From: Gammaproteobacteria bacterium
Lineage (GTDB): Bacteria; Pseudomonadota; Gammaproteobacteria; Eutrophobiales; Eutrophobiaceae
Assembly (NCBI GenBank): GCA_016198885.1
Contig: JACQHV010000053.1
Span: 1-16,508, forward strand
Direction: 5' to 3'
DNA: 16,508 bases
Below are positions 1 through 7,138 of this stretch, one piece after another. A program made the position numbers and the translations under genes. Each line of letters opens with the position of its first letter. The stretch's first letter is position 1. The notes beneath the pieces are model-generated. The model made no database searches and was not told where the DNA came from. It was given only the letters and a program-made list of their open reading frames with translations.

Positions 1-400
1 ATGCAGGTCCACCCATGCCGAGAGGCTCCAAAATATTAAAGTCGATATCATCAAGGTCAGCCATCGCAGCCAGGCGTGCGCCAAGGGCATCCAGCCGCAT
101 AATATGACCTTGTAATTTACTTAATCGCATTGCCAATGCATCAAGGTTACTTTCCGCTTCACGTTTTGCCTGGTCAATCATGACGCGTTGCTGTTCTATT
201 TCCTGTTTATGTATTTTTTTCTCCTGTTGATACAGGACAATAATGGCATTTGCCGAATATTTAAGGGTTAAATAGCTGCCAGCACAAAAGGCAACAACGG
301 CGATCAGAAGTAACATCAAGCAAGCTGCGAACAGCTTATTCGGTCCCAGTAAAATCTTACTGGTTTTGCATCGCTTTTCAGATAAAATTATTAGTTCCAT
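1..400 (-). CDS. Membrane-anchored envelope protein, probable M23-family peptidase, N-terminal part only
   Basis: The gene starts at the ATG at 400-398 and runs off the left edge of the window, leaving 133 residues of the N-terminus. The protein has a short basic cytoplasmic start (MELIILSEKRCK), one hydrophobic segment at about residues 24-43, and a charged, glutamine-rich stretch at about 57-105 that looks like a periplasmic coiled coil. It then reads RLDALGARLAAMADLDD and ends at GGP. This layout (anchor, coiled coil, LDALG-type linker) matches the non-catalytic front half of M23 peptidases found beside DUF721 genes in betaproteobacteria. The metal-binding catalytic domain would lie outside the window, so enzyme activity cannot be judged. 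In related genomes secA often follows. The start has only a weak Shine-Dalgarno match. The gene is divergent from the DUF721 gene, with 54 bases between the two starts. Confidence 0.72.
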   Translation of the reverse strand, partial: MELIILSEKRCKTSKILLGPNKLFAACLMLLLIAVVAFCAGSYLTLKYSANAIIVLYQQEKKIHKQEIEQQRVMIDQAKREAESNLDALAMRLSKLQGHIMRLDALGARLAAMADLDDIDFNILEPLGMGGPA

Positions 401-454
401 ATCCGTTCTTTATTAGTTTTCTCCACCCCGGCTATCCAGTATACTTTGTATAGC

Positions 455-910
455 ATGTCATATACTCGAAGTTGCAAAACATTACCAATAAGTTCCCTCT
501 TCTCGGATCGTGATAGCCAGCTGGGTAATTTATGTCAGCATATAAATTATCTTCAACACCTTGAAAATAAATTACTTGCTTATCTTAATCCACCTCTAAA
601 CGAACACTGTATCCTTGCTAATTACACAAATAATACGCTCATCCTGCACACCGATTCCCCTACTTGGGCGGCAAAACTGAGATACTGTATCCCGGAAATG
701 CTCAGTTACATGCAGCACGAATGCTATCCCAACTCCTTAATAACAATACGTATTAAAGTCATTCCCTTATCCAAACCAATGGATAAAACAACTGTCAGGC
801 GCTTAATTATTTCCAGTGATGCAGCCAGTTTTATAAATACGGTCGCAATTACGATGTCTGACAGCGACTTGCGTACCTCCCTGCTTAAAATTGGCAAATA
901 CAATACCTAG
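455..910 (+). CDS. DUF721/DciA-family protein
   Basis: This is a 151-residue protein and the only plus-strand gene in the window. The central part, residues 41-77, has the family pattern: PPLNEHCILAN, then a hydrophobic strand TLILHTDSP, then TWAAKLRY with the conserved tryptophan. The family includes DciA, which helps load the replicative helicase DnaB in bacteria lacking DnaC. Whether this short protein has that role is inference. I chose the ATG at 455 because the fold and the usual MS start agree; an in-frame TTG at 446 is the only earlier start. There is no clear Shine-Dalgarno sequence before 455, and a TATACT box lies only nine bases upstream. It is divergent from the M23-type gene and convergent with lpxC. 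The C-terminal 40 residues are variable. The family call is firm and the function only likely. Confidence 0.85.
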   Translation: MSYTRSCKTLPISSLFSDRDSQLGNLCQHINYLQHLENKLLAYLNPPLNEHCILANYTNNTLILHTDSPTWAAKLRYCIPEMLSYMQHECYPNSLITIRIKVIPLSKPMDKTTVRRLIISSDAASFINTVAITMSDSDLRTSLLKIGKYNT

Positions 911-935
911 TCTGTTTTTGCCTTTTATTATTATG
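893..935 (+). terminator. Hairpin terminator between the convergent DUF721 gene and lpxC
   Basis: GGCAAATACA (893-902) pairs with TGTTTTTGCC (913-922), with one T-T mismatch and a ten-base loop holding the TAG stop of the DUF721 gene. TTTTATTATTAT follows at once, fitting a rho-independent terminator for the plus strand. Read from the minus strand, the same stem lies just past the lpxC stop and is followed by a weaker run, AATTTTAA, so it may serve both genes. The stem is AT-rich, so its efficiency is uncertain. Confidence 0.55.
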
Positions 936-1845
936 AAGTAGCTGAAATCGGCTGAATGAATGAGATAGGTAAATCCACCACATCTTCAAAGCTGACTAAT
1001 TCCCAAGCTGTTTCATTAGCCAATAATTCTTTTAATAAACGATTATTTAATGCGTGACCGGATTTATATCCTGAAAATGAACCAATCAGACTATGCCCTA
1101 ATAAGTACAAATCACCTATTGCATCCAGTATCTTATGTTTGACACACTCATCTTCATATCGCAGGCCATCATCATTGAGGATGCGATAATCATCCACAAC
1201 CACGGCGTTATCCAGGCTGCCTCCTAACGCCAGGTTCTTTTCACGCAACAACTCTACATCCCGCATGAAACCAAATGTCCGTGCACGACTTACCTCTTTT
1301 ACAAATGAGGTCGTTGAAAAATCAATCTCGGCATGACAATTTTTTTCATTAAAAACCGGATGATCAAATTCTATGGTAAACGCCACCTTGAAACCGTTGA
1401 AAGGTTCAAAAAATGCCCATTTATCCTGATCTTCAACACGGATTTTCTTCTTGATACGTATAAAACACTTGGCAGAATTCTGTTCTACAACACCCGCGGA
1501 TTGAATTAAAAATACAAAGGGACCTGCGCTGCCGTCCATAATCGGAACTTCATCGGAACTGAGATCAATATACGCATTATCGATGCCAAAGCCGGCCAGT
1601 GCAGATAAGAGATGTTCAACGGTAGAGATTCTGACGCGATGCTTAACCAGAGTAGTTGAAAGTTGAGTGTCGCCAACATTTTCCGGTCGCGCTTGTATTT
1701 CGACAGGCGGATTAAGATCAATCCGTCGAAAAATGATACCGGTATTCACTGGCGCCGGACGCAGCGTCAGAAAAATCTTTTTACCAGTATGAAGGCCAAC
1801 CCCTGTAGCGCGAATAACGTTTTTAAGCGTTCGTTGCCTTATCAT
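931..1845 (-). CDS. lpxC: UDP-3-O-acyl-N-acetylglucosamine deacetylase
   Basis: LpxC is a cytoplasmic zinc enzyme. It removes the acetyl group from UDP-3-O-acyl-GlcNAc, the committed step of lipid A synthesis. The 304 residues match the usual length of about 305. The start MIRQRTLKN and RATGVGLHTG is typical. Glu77 and His78 sit in STVEHLLSAL, and PIMDGSAGP follows at 101-109. KHKILDAIGD supplies His237 and Asp241, which complete the zinc site with His78. SGHALNN carries His264, the second acid/base residue. All key residues are present. The ATG at 1845 is preceded by AAGGA 11 bases upstream, a slightly long spacing. The gene is last in the dcw cluster and has its own promoter in the 122-base gap after ftsZ. 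In enterobacteria LpxC is controlled by FtsH proteolysis; no sequence evidence bears on that here. Confidence 0.98.
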   Translation of the reverse strand: MIRQRTLKNVIRATGVGLHTGKKIFLTLRPAPVNTGIIFRRIDLNPPVEIQARPENVGDTQLSTTLVKHRVRISTVEHLLSALAGFGIDNAYIDLSSDEVPIMDGSAGPFVFLIQSAGVVEQNSAKCFIRIKKKIRVEDQDKWAFFEPFNGFKVAFTIEFDHPVFNEKNCHAEIDFSTTSFVKEVSRARTFGFMRDVELLREKNLALGGSLDNAVVVDDYRILNDDGLRYEDECVKHKILDAIGDLYLLGHSLIGSFSGYKSGHALNNRLLKELLANETAWELVSFEDVVDLPISFIQPISATS

Positions 1846-1857
1846 TGATTTTATTGT

Positions 1858-1875
1858 CCTTTTTGAAGGAAAAGG
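1858..1875 (-). promoter_or_regulatory. Small hairpin covering the lpxC Shine-Dalgarno sequence
   Basis: In the lpxC leader RNA, CCTTTT (1875-1870) can pair with AAAAGG (1863-1858) across a six-base loop. The 3' arm is most of the lpxC ribosome binding site AAAAGGA. Only two of the six pairs are G-C, so the hairpin is weak. A regulatory role is speculative. Confidence 0.25.
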
Positions 1876-1890
1876 TCCCCAACCCCGTTC

Positions 1891-1919
1891 TTTGTAAGGG
1901 TAAATCGCTCATCTGTCAA
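1891..1919 (-). promoter_or_regulatory. Predicted sigma70-type promoter for lpxC
   Basis: On the minus strand a perfect -35 box TTGACA (1919-1914) is followed, after a 17-base spacer, by TACAAA (1896-1891), which matches the -10 consensus at four of six positions. Transcription would start near 1884, giving lpxC a leader of about 40 bases. It lies in the only large gap of the cluster and points at lpxC. This fits the separate lpxC promoter known downstream of ftsZ in other proteobacteria. Confidence 0.62.
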
Positions 1920-1967
1920 GTAACAATTATCATAATCAGGCAATCCCAAGGCCTTACTCCCAGAGTT

Positions 1968-3110
1968 TTAATCTGCCTGCCTCCTTAAAAAGGCCGGTAT
2001 ATCAAGGTAATCCGGGTCATTTTCAACAGGGATCCTGGCCTTATTGTCCGGAGTTGATTGATTGCGCATAATTGTTGGCCGGTCAAATTCCCGGTAATCA
2101 ACACTTCCCCCCGCTGCCTGAACCAATTTTACACGGGCTGCATCTTCCCTGGTCTTTTGCCCCAGCCCGGTTGCAACAATTGTGACGCGCATTTCGCCAC
2201 TCATCTCTGGATCAATAACAGTACCGACAACGACAGTCGCATTCTCTGAAGCAAACTGCTTGACGGTAGTGCCGACTTCGTCAAATTCTCCAATAGTTAA
2301 ATCCTTCCCGGCAGTAATGTTGACCAGTAAACCCCTTGCGCCTGATAGATTAACATCCTCCAGTAATGGACTTGAGATTGCGGCCTCTGCTGCCAATCTG
2401 GCGCGGTCTTCACCTTGTGCTTTACCCGATCCCATCATGGCCATGCCCATCTCGGCCATGACGGTGCGGACATCGGCAAAGTCCACATTGATTAATCCAG
2501 GGCTGGTGATAAGTTCTGCGATACCCTGAACAGCACCAAACAATACATCGTTGGCAGCACCAAATGCGTTTATCAGTCCAGTATCACGTCCAAGTACAGT
2601 TAATAGTTTTTCGTTAGGGATCGTGATTAACGAATCCACAAACTGACCTAATTCCTTAATTCCCTGATCAGCCACCTGTGCACGTTTTTTCCCCTCAAAG
2701 GCAAATGGCCGGGTTACAACGGCAACAGTTAATATCCCCATTTCCTTGGCAACTTGTGCCACGATAGGTGCAGCACCTGTACCGGTGCCACCTCCCATTC
2801 CCGCGGTAATAAACACCATATCTGATCCATCCAGTACATCCATAATACGATCTCGATCCTCCAGCGCGGCCTGTCTTCCAATTTCCGGATTGGCACCTGC
2901 ACCTAATCCCATGGTTATATTATGGCCAAGTTGTAACAATGTCTTCGCTGTTGATTGTTTGAGCGCCTGTGCATCTGTATTGGCACAGATAAAATCCACA
3001 CACTCGATATTTGCCTTTACCATATGTTCAACCGCATTGCCACCACCACCGCCAACTCCTATAACCTTAATTACAGCAGCCTCATTATCAGCATCTACGA
3101 GTTCAAACAT
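1968..3110 (-). CDS. ftsZ: Cell division protein FtsZ (tubulin-like GTPase)
   Basis: FtsZ polymerises with GTP into the cytoplasmic ring that places and organises the septum. The 380 residues match the proteobacterial norm. The N-terminal GVGGGGGNAVEH is at 18-29. The tubulin signature GGGTGTG is at 106-112. The T7 synergy loop NVDFAD is at 208-213, with Asp210 and Asp213 completing the GTPase site of the next subunit. A linker of roughly 45 residues leads to the C-terminal peptide DPDYLDIPAFLRRQAD (365-380), the docking site for FtsA, ZipA and similar partners. The ATG at 3110 has a perfect AGGAGGT seven bases upstream. ftsA ends 37 bases before it. There is no terminator after its stop at 1968, so readthrough into lpxC is possible. 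Confidence 0.99.
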   Translation of the reverse strand: MFELVDADNEAAVIKVIGVGGGGGNAVEHMVKANIECVDFICANTDAQALKQSTAKTLLQLGHNITMGLGAGANPEIGRQAALEDRDRIMDVLDGSDMVFITAGMGGGTGTGAAPIVAQVAKEMGILTVAVVTRPFAFEGKKRAQVADQGIKELGQFVDSLITIPNEKLLTVLGRDTGLINAFGAANDVLFGAVQGIAELITSPGLINVDFADVRTVMAEMGMAMMGSGKAQGEDRARLAAEAAISSPLLEDVNLSGARGLLVNITAGKDLTIGEFDEVGTTVKQFASENATVVVGTVIDPEMSGEMRVTIVATGLGQKTREDAARVKLVQAAGGSVDYREFDRPTIMRNQSTPDNKARIPVENDPDYLDIPAFLRRQAD

Positions 3111-3116
3111 GTTTCT

Positions 3117-3123
3117 ACCTCCT
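3117..3123 (-). promoter_or_regulatory. Consensus Shine-Dalgarno sequence of ftsZ
   Basis: AGGAGGT on the minus strand, six bases before the ftsZ ATG, is the strongest ribosome binding site in the window. Most neighbouring genes have partial matches buried in the preceding gene. This fits the high FtsZ level cells need relative to FtsA and FtsQ. Confidence 0.85.
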
Positions 3124-3147
3124 GAATGATTTTCCTGATCTCCACAT

Positions 3148-4383
3148 TTAGAAATTACCCTGAAACCAACTTTTCATTCGTCCAAATACATTCTTAAAAC
3201 CACTGTTCATCCGGATCGAAGGAATATTGTCGTTCATATGCCTGCGACCAAATAACAACAGACCAACGCCGGTTGAATAGATCGGATTTCTGACAACGTC
3301 TGCCAGTCCTGACACATATTGTGGAACACCTATACGAACCGGCATGTGAAATATTTCTTCAGCAAGTTCGACGACGCCCTCCATTTTGGAACTGCCTCCT
3401 GTTAATACGATGCCGGCTGCAATCATGTCTTCATAACCACTACGTCGTAACTCTGCCTGTACAAGGGTAAACAATTCTTCATAACGCGGTTCAACAACTT
3501 CAGCCAATGTTTGTCTGGCAAGGCGTCGTGCCGGTCGATCACCAACACTTGGTACTTCAATGGTCTCTTCAGGATTTGCCAGTTGAGTCAGTGCGCATGC
3601 ATATTGAACCTTGATATCTTCGGCATGTTGCGTTGGAGTGCGGAGGGCGACTGCAATGTCATTGGTAACCTGATCACCTGCAATCGGGATAACAGCAGTA
3701 TGATGAATGGCACCATCAGTGAATATTGCGATGTCAGTCGTGCCACCACCGACGTCGACAAGACAGACCCCCAGTTCCTTTTCATCTTCAGTTAATACGG
3801 CATAACTCGCTGCCAATTGCTCAAGAATAATATCATCAACCTCCAATCCGCATCGGCGAACACACTTGATAACATTCTGTGAAGCACTGACAGCCCCCGT
3901 AACCATATGAACCTTGGCTTCCAGCCTGACTCCCGACATGCCGATGGGTTCTTTCACACCTTCCTGATTATCAATTACAAATTCCTGCGGCAGGATATGC
4001 AGGATCTTTTGATCAGCAGGAATAGCAACTGCACGTGCGGCATCAATCACTCTGTCCACATCTCCCGTAGCCACCTCATTATCGCGGATCGCAACAATAC
4101 CATGCGAATTCAGGCTGCGAATATGACTGCCGGCAATACCCGTATAAACGGAATGTATCTCACAACCCGCCATCAGTTCTGCCTCTTCAATGGCGCGTTG
4201 AATCGAATGGACAGTTGATTCTATGTTCACAACCACACCTTTTTTAAGGCCGCGTGAACGGCTGGATCCAAGACCGATGATTTCAATTTCATTATCGGCG
4301 GTAATCTCACCCACAATTGCAACAACCTTAGATGTACCGATATCCAGACCGACAATCAGATTCTTTTCAGGTTTTTTAGCCAT
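3148..4383 (-). CDS. ftsA: Cell division protein FtsA (actin-like membrane tether of FtsZ)
   Basis: FtsA binds the FtsZ C-terminal peptide and the inner membrane, and recruits later divisome proteins. The 411 residues fit the family. The actin-type phosphate-1 loop GLDIGTSKV is near residues 12-20. The phosphate-2 region reads LVDVGGGTTDIAIF, the adenosine motif is VLTGGSSKMEG, and the C-terminal membrane-binding amphipathic helix is NVFGRMKSWFQ, ending GNF. The reading frame is open for 17 more codons upstream to 4434, but those lie inside ftsQ and lack family similarity. I therefore start at ATG 4383 (MAKKPEKNL), five bases after the ftsQ stop, with GGAG inside the ftsQ end as ribosome binding site. 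It is followed by ftsZ after 37 bases. Confidence 0.98.
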   Translation of the reverse strand: MAKKPEKNLIVGLDIGTSKVVAIVGEITADNEIEIIGLGSSRSRGLKKGVVVNIESTVHSIQRAIEEAELMAGCEIHSVYTGIAGSHIRSLNSHGIVAIRDNEVATGDVDRVIDAARAVAIPADQKILHILPQEFVIDNQEGVKEPIGMSGVRLEAKVHMVTGAVSASQNVIKCVRRCGLEVDDIILEQLAASYAVLTEDEKELGVCLVDVGGGTTDIAIFTDGAIHHTAVIPIAGDQVTNDIAVALRTPTQHAEDIKVQYACALTQLANPEETIEVPSVGDRPARRLARQTLAEVVEPRYEELFTLVQAELRRSGYEDMIAAGIVLTGGSSKMEGVVELAEEIFHMPVRIGVPQYVSGLADVVRNPIYSTGVGLLLFGRRHMNDNIPSIRMNSGFKNVFGRMKSWFQGNF

Positions 4384-4388
4384 ATTCG

Positions 4389-5177
4389 TTATGCTCCGCT
4401 TTCCTCCCGGATCCCTGCACCACCCTGTTTCCATCGGACTGCAAATCCATTGGGATAACGCATGTCAATCTGTTCAGCCTCATATAATTTTGATCCCAGA
4501 GTGATTGGTACGAGATCGATAAATCTTGCAACACGATTATCAAAATCCTTTTTCCCAAGCACTACACGCAAACCATTATCCAACTGAAACAACCATGATC
4601 TGCGATCATTCAAATATAATTCAGCAAGCTGCACATCGAATGGCAGTAACAATTTCTGCAAGTACAGATATTTTTCCATCATGATCGCTTGTGTACCTTC
4701 TGGCCCTGCAAGGATTGGTAAATCCATTGGAAAAGTCGTTTTCTCAGGGGCGAAAAACTCACCAGACTTATTCAACAGACCTGTATCTTTCCAGCGGGCA
4801 ACAGCTGTCTGTTCACTTACAAATACCTGCAAACCGTCGGGCCAGACACGATGGACTGAAACATCAAGCACCCAGGGTTCAGTCAATACAGCATTACGCA
4901 CAGCTGTAACATTAATATTAAAAAATCCTCCACGAACCTTGTTACGTACTAACTCCTGCAATGCAGATGTAGATAAGTAGCGAAATTCACCTTCAATACG
5001 CACCTGCTTGATCGGTAAAGTTGTAGGATTAATCAGGTAATACCCGATCCAAACCATCAGTGCCGTAACAAGGAATGCGAAAATCACTTCGTAAAGGGTG
5101 GTTGTTTGTACAGACATGGCCTGTACCTTACCTTTCTGCAATTCATCATTAAGTTCTATTGTGTCACGCGTATTCAT
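4389..5177 (-). CDS. ftsQ: Cell division protein FtsQ (POTRA-domain divisome linker)
   Basis: FtsQ is a bitopic inner-membrane protein that, with FtsB and FtsL, links the cytoplasmic ring to periplasmic septal synthesis. The predicted 262 residues have a short cytoplasmic head, one membrane segment at about 30-48, and then a POTRA domain from about 54 to 122. The POTRA starts LPIKQVRIEGEF and ends RVWPDGLQVFVSEQTAVARW, the most conserved stretch. A beta domain follows with NGLRVVLGK and a C-terminal YPNGFAVRW. The ATG at 5177 lies 11 bases after the ddlB stop but has no Shine-Dalgarno sequence. An in-frame ATG at 5117 (residue 21) has AAGGTAAGG upstream and would leave about eight cytoplasmic residues. 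Either start is plausible. FtsQ varies strongly in sequence, so the call rests on architecture plus position. Confidence 0.95.
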   Translation of the reverse strand: MNTRDTIELNDELQKGKVQAMSVQTTTLYEVIFAFLVTALMVWIGYYLINPTTLPIKQVRIEGEFRYLSTSALQELVRNKVRGGFFNINVTAVRNAVLTEPWVLDVSVHRVWPDGLQVFVSEQTAVARWKDTGLLNKSGEFFAPEKTTFPMDLPILAGPEGTQAIMMEKYLYLQKLLLPFDVQLAELYLNDRRSWLFQLDNGLRVVLGKKDFDNRVARFIDLVPITLGSKLYEAEQIDMRYPNGFAVRWKQGGAGIREESGA

Positions 5178-5188
5178 AAGTCATAAAA

Positions 5189-6136
5189 TCATGATTTATT
5201 GATCATGCTGGTATTCAATATTTGTATTACCAGATCATCAAAAGTCATGCCCGCCTGTTTTGCCGCCATGGGCACCAAGCTGTGGCTGGTCATTCCGGGA
5301 ATAGTGTTGGCTTCAAGTAACCAAGGTTGGTCTTCCTTGTCGACTATCAAGTCAATTCTTCCCCATCCACTTGCGCCAAGAGCTTTAAAAGCATTCATGG
5401 CCAGTATTCCAAGTTGCTTTTCACGCTTCACTCCAAGACCACACGGACAGATATATTGTGTAGTTTCCTCTACATATTTCGCCTGATAGTCATAAAATTC
5501 CCGCGGTGTCTCCAAACGAATTATCGGTAATACACTTTCTCCAAGAATCGGGACGGTATATTCAGTACCTTCAATCCAGCATTCAGCCATGACACGCTGA
5601 TCAAATTCCGTCGCTTTCTGCCATGCTTGTTCAAGATCTATTGCACGTGTTACCTTGCTTGCGCCGAAACTGGAACCTTCACGAACTGGTTTAACCATCA
5701 ACGGCAAACCCAGATCATCACATACCTCTTTCCAGTCGGAACATCGATCCAGCTCCTTAAACGCCGGTGTCGGTAATCCATGATTCAGCCAAAGTCTTTT
5801 ACTACGACATTTATCCATGGCAAGCGCGGAACCTAATACACTGCTTCCGGTATATGGAAGCCGGAGTGTATCCAATGCGCCCTGGATCACACCATCCTCA
5901 CCTCCTCTTCCATGCAAGGCGATAAACACGCGATCAAAATTTCCCGAGTCCAATTTCGTCATTACATCATGCTGGACATCAACGGCATGGGCATTTACAC
6001 CCTTGCGTTTCAGAGCAGCGAGTACTGCCTGACCGCTTTCCAGCGATATTTCACGTTCTGCTGATAATCCGCCCATCATGACGGCCACTTTTCCATAATC
6101 ATTTACCTTGTATGGATTCTCTTTATCATTCACCAC
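5189..6136 (-). CDS. ddlB: D-alanine--D-alanine ligase (Ddl)
   Basis: Ddl joins two D-alanines using ATP, making the dipeptide that MurF adds to the muropeptide. It is a cytoplasmic ATP-grasp enzyme. The 315 residues show GGLSAEREIS with the catalytic Glu27, LHGRGGEDG at 74-82, REGSSFG at 152-158, and FYDYQAKY at 214-221, whose tyrosine/lysine pattern marks D-Ala-D-Ala rather than D-Ala-D-Lac ligases. Arg260 and EANTIPGMTSHSLVP (275-289) supply metal and substrate contacts. The start is a GTG at 6136 followed by a second GTG; GAGAG lies seven bases upstream and no ATG exists before the conserved region. It has about 12 extra N-terminal residues compared with E. coli DdlB. The gap to murB is 33 bases. 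Confidence 0.98.
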   Translation of the reverse strand: MVNDKENPYKVNDYGKVAVMMGGLSAEREISLESGQAVLAALKRKGVNAHAVDVQHDVMTKLDSGNFDRVFIALHGRGGEDGVIQGALDTLRLPYTGSSVLGSALAMDKCRSKRLWLNHGLPTPAFKELDRCSDWKEVCDDLGLPLMVKPVREGSSFGASKVTRAIDLEQAWQKATEFDQRVMAECWIEGTEYTVPILGESVLPIIRLETPREFYDYQAKYVEETTQYICPCGLGVKREKQLGILAMNAFKALGASGWGRIDLIVDKEDQPWLLEANTIPGMTSHSLVPMAAKQAGMTFDDLVIQILNTSMINKS

Positions 6137-6169
6137 TGATAACTCTCATTCAGTTATTATTCTCTGGCA

Positions 6170-7129
6170 TCAGGCATTCCCTACTATCCTTACCTCAGGG
6201 AGCAATTCCACCATGCATTTACGTCTTACTACGTCCTGGATATGGATAATTAATTGTTCAATTTCATTTGCAGTCGCCCCACCTGCATTAATAATAAAAT
6301 TGGCATGTTTTTCGGAGACAAGGGCATTGCCTATGCGCTTGCCCTTTAATCCGCAGGATTCTATCAATCTTGCTGCATAATCATTGGGTGGATTACGAAA
6401 TACAGAACCGCAACTTAATTGCCCCATAGGTTGGGTAACTGCTCGTTTTGTCAGTAATTCACGAATAAGTTTTTCTGCATTTTTTTGGGTATCAACTTGC
6501 AACATTAATTCAGCAGCTAAAAACCACTCATCTTCAGATAATCGCACATGACGATAGCCGATTTCGAAGTCATTTCTCGAACGGAACTTCTGCTGTCCTG
6601 ATCGATTGAGAATTTCCACAGAGGTAACGATATCCCAGGTTTCCATTCCAAATGCACCGGCATTCATTGCCAATGCACCACCCATCGTACCCGGGATACC
6701 TGCCAGAAACTCGGCTCCGGTGAATCCTGCTTTGGCACTGAAACGTGCCACCTTGGCGCATGGAACACCGGCTTCAACTCTGATACGGCCTGATGTCTGC
6801 ATCTCAAGATTATTCAACACTCCATTGATTGCCACTACTGTTCCCCTGATTCCGCCATCACGAACCAGAAGATTACTGCCCAGACCAATCCACAGCAGCG
6901 GTTCATCTGCAGGTATGCTGGTGAGGTAATTACGTAAATCATCAAGGTCGGCCGGTTCAAAATAATGTTCCGCCTTTCCACCAGCCCGCCATGAGGTATG
7001 ATTTACCATGGGCTCATCATGTTTTAATACACCATGAATTTGGCTTTCATGTCTGGTCTTGCTCATATCAATTACTGGACCCGCGACTTGAATAATAAAA
7101 TTTTCAATTTCTCTCTTCTCCCGAAGCAT
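6170..7129 (-). CDS. murB: UDP-N-acetylenolpyruvoylglucosamine reductase
   Basis: MurB is a cytoplasmic FAD enzyme that reduces the enolpyruvyl ether with NADPH to form UDP-MurNAc. The 319 residues show HTSWRAGG (44-51), the FAD-binding GLGSNLLVRDGG (82-93), and GIPGTMGGALAMNAGA (144-159). Arg193 is in GYRHVR, the proton-donating Ser242 is in CGSVFRNP, and the catalytic Glu312 is in LLPEVRIVG. The layout is of type II: the extra loop carrying the substrate-capping tyrosine of E. coli MurB (type I, 342 residues) is absent. About 40 residues precede the conserved core, longer than usual. ATG 7129 is nevertheless supported by GAGGT, which overlaps the murC stop nine bases upstream. Another in-frame ATG lies at 7066. 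Confidence 0.98.
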   Translation of the reverse strand: MLREKREIENFIIQVAGPVIDMSKTRHESQIHGVLKHDEPMVNHTSWRAGGKAEHYFEPADLDDLRNYLTSIPADEPLLWIGLGSNLLVRDGGIRGTVVAINGVLNNLEMQTSGRIRVEAGVPCAKVARFSAKAGFTGAEFLAGIPGTMGGALAMNAGAFGMETWDIVTSVEILNRSGQQKFRSRNDFEIGYRHVRLSEDEWFLAAELMLQVDTQKNAEKLIRELLTKRAVTQPMGQLSCGSVFRNPPNDYAARLIESCGLKGKRIGNALVSEKHANFIINAGGATANEIEQLIIHIQDVVRRKCMVELLPEVRIVGNA

Positions 7130-7138
7130 GTTGTAACC

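Noticed and set aside
1948..1955. Eight-base palindrome AAGGCCTT just after the ftsZ stop
   Set aside because: It has no loop or T-run and is too short to be a terminator; no conserved operator is recognised.
2182..2529. Long plus-strand frames opposite ftsZ, also at 2746-3129 and 3907-4218
   Set aside because: They are antisense to strongly conserved coding sequence, have no ribosome sites or recognisable domains, and reflect the codon pattern of the real genes.
4384..4434. Open frame extending ftsA by 17 codons upstream
   Set aside because: It lies inside ftsQ and the family N-terminus begins at MAKK, with a suitable ribosome site in the ftsQ end.
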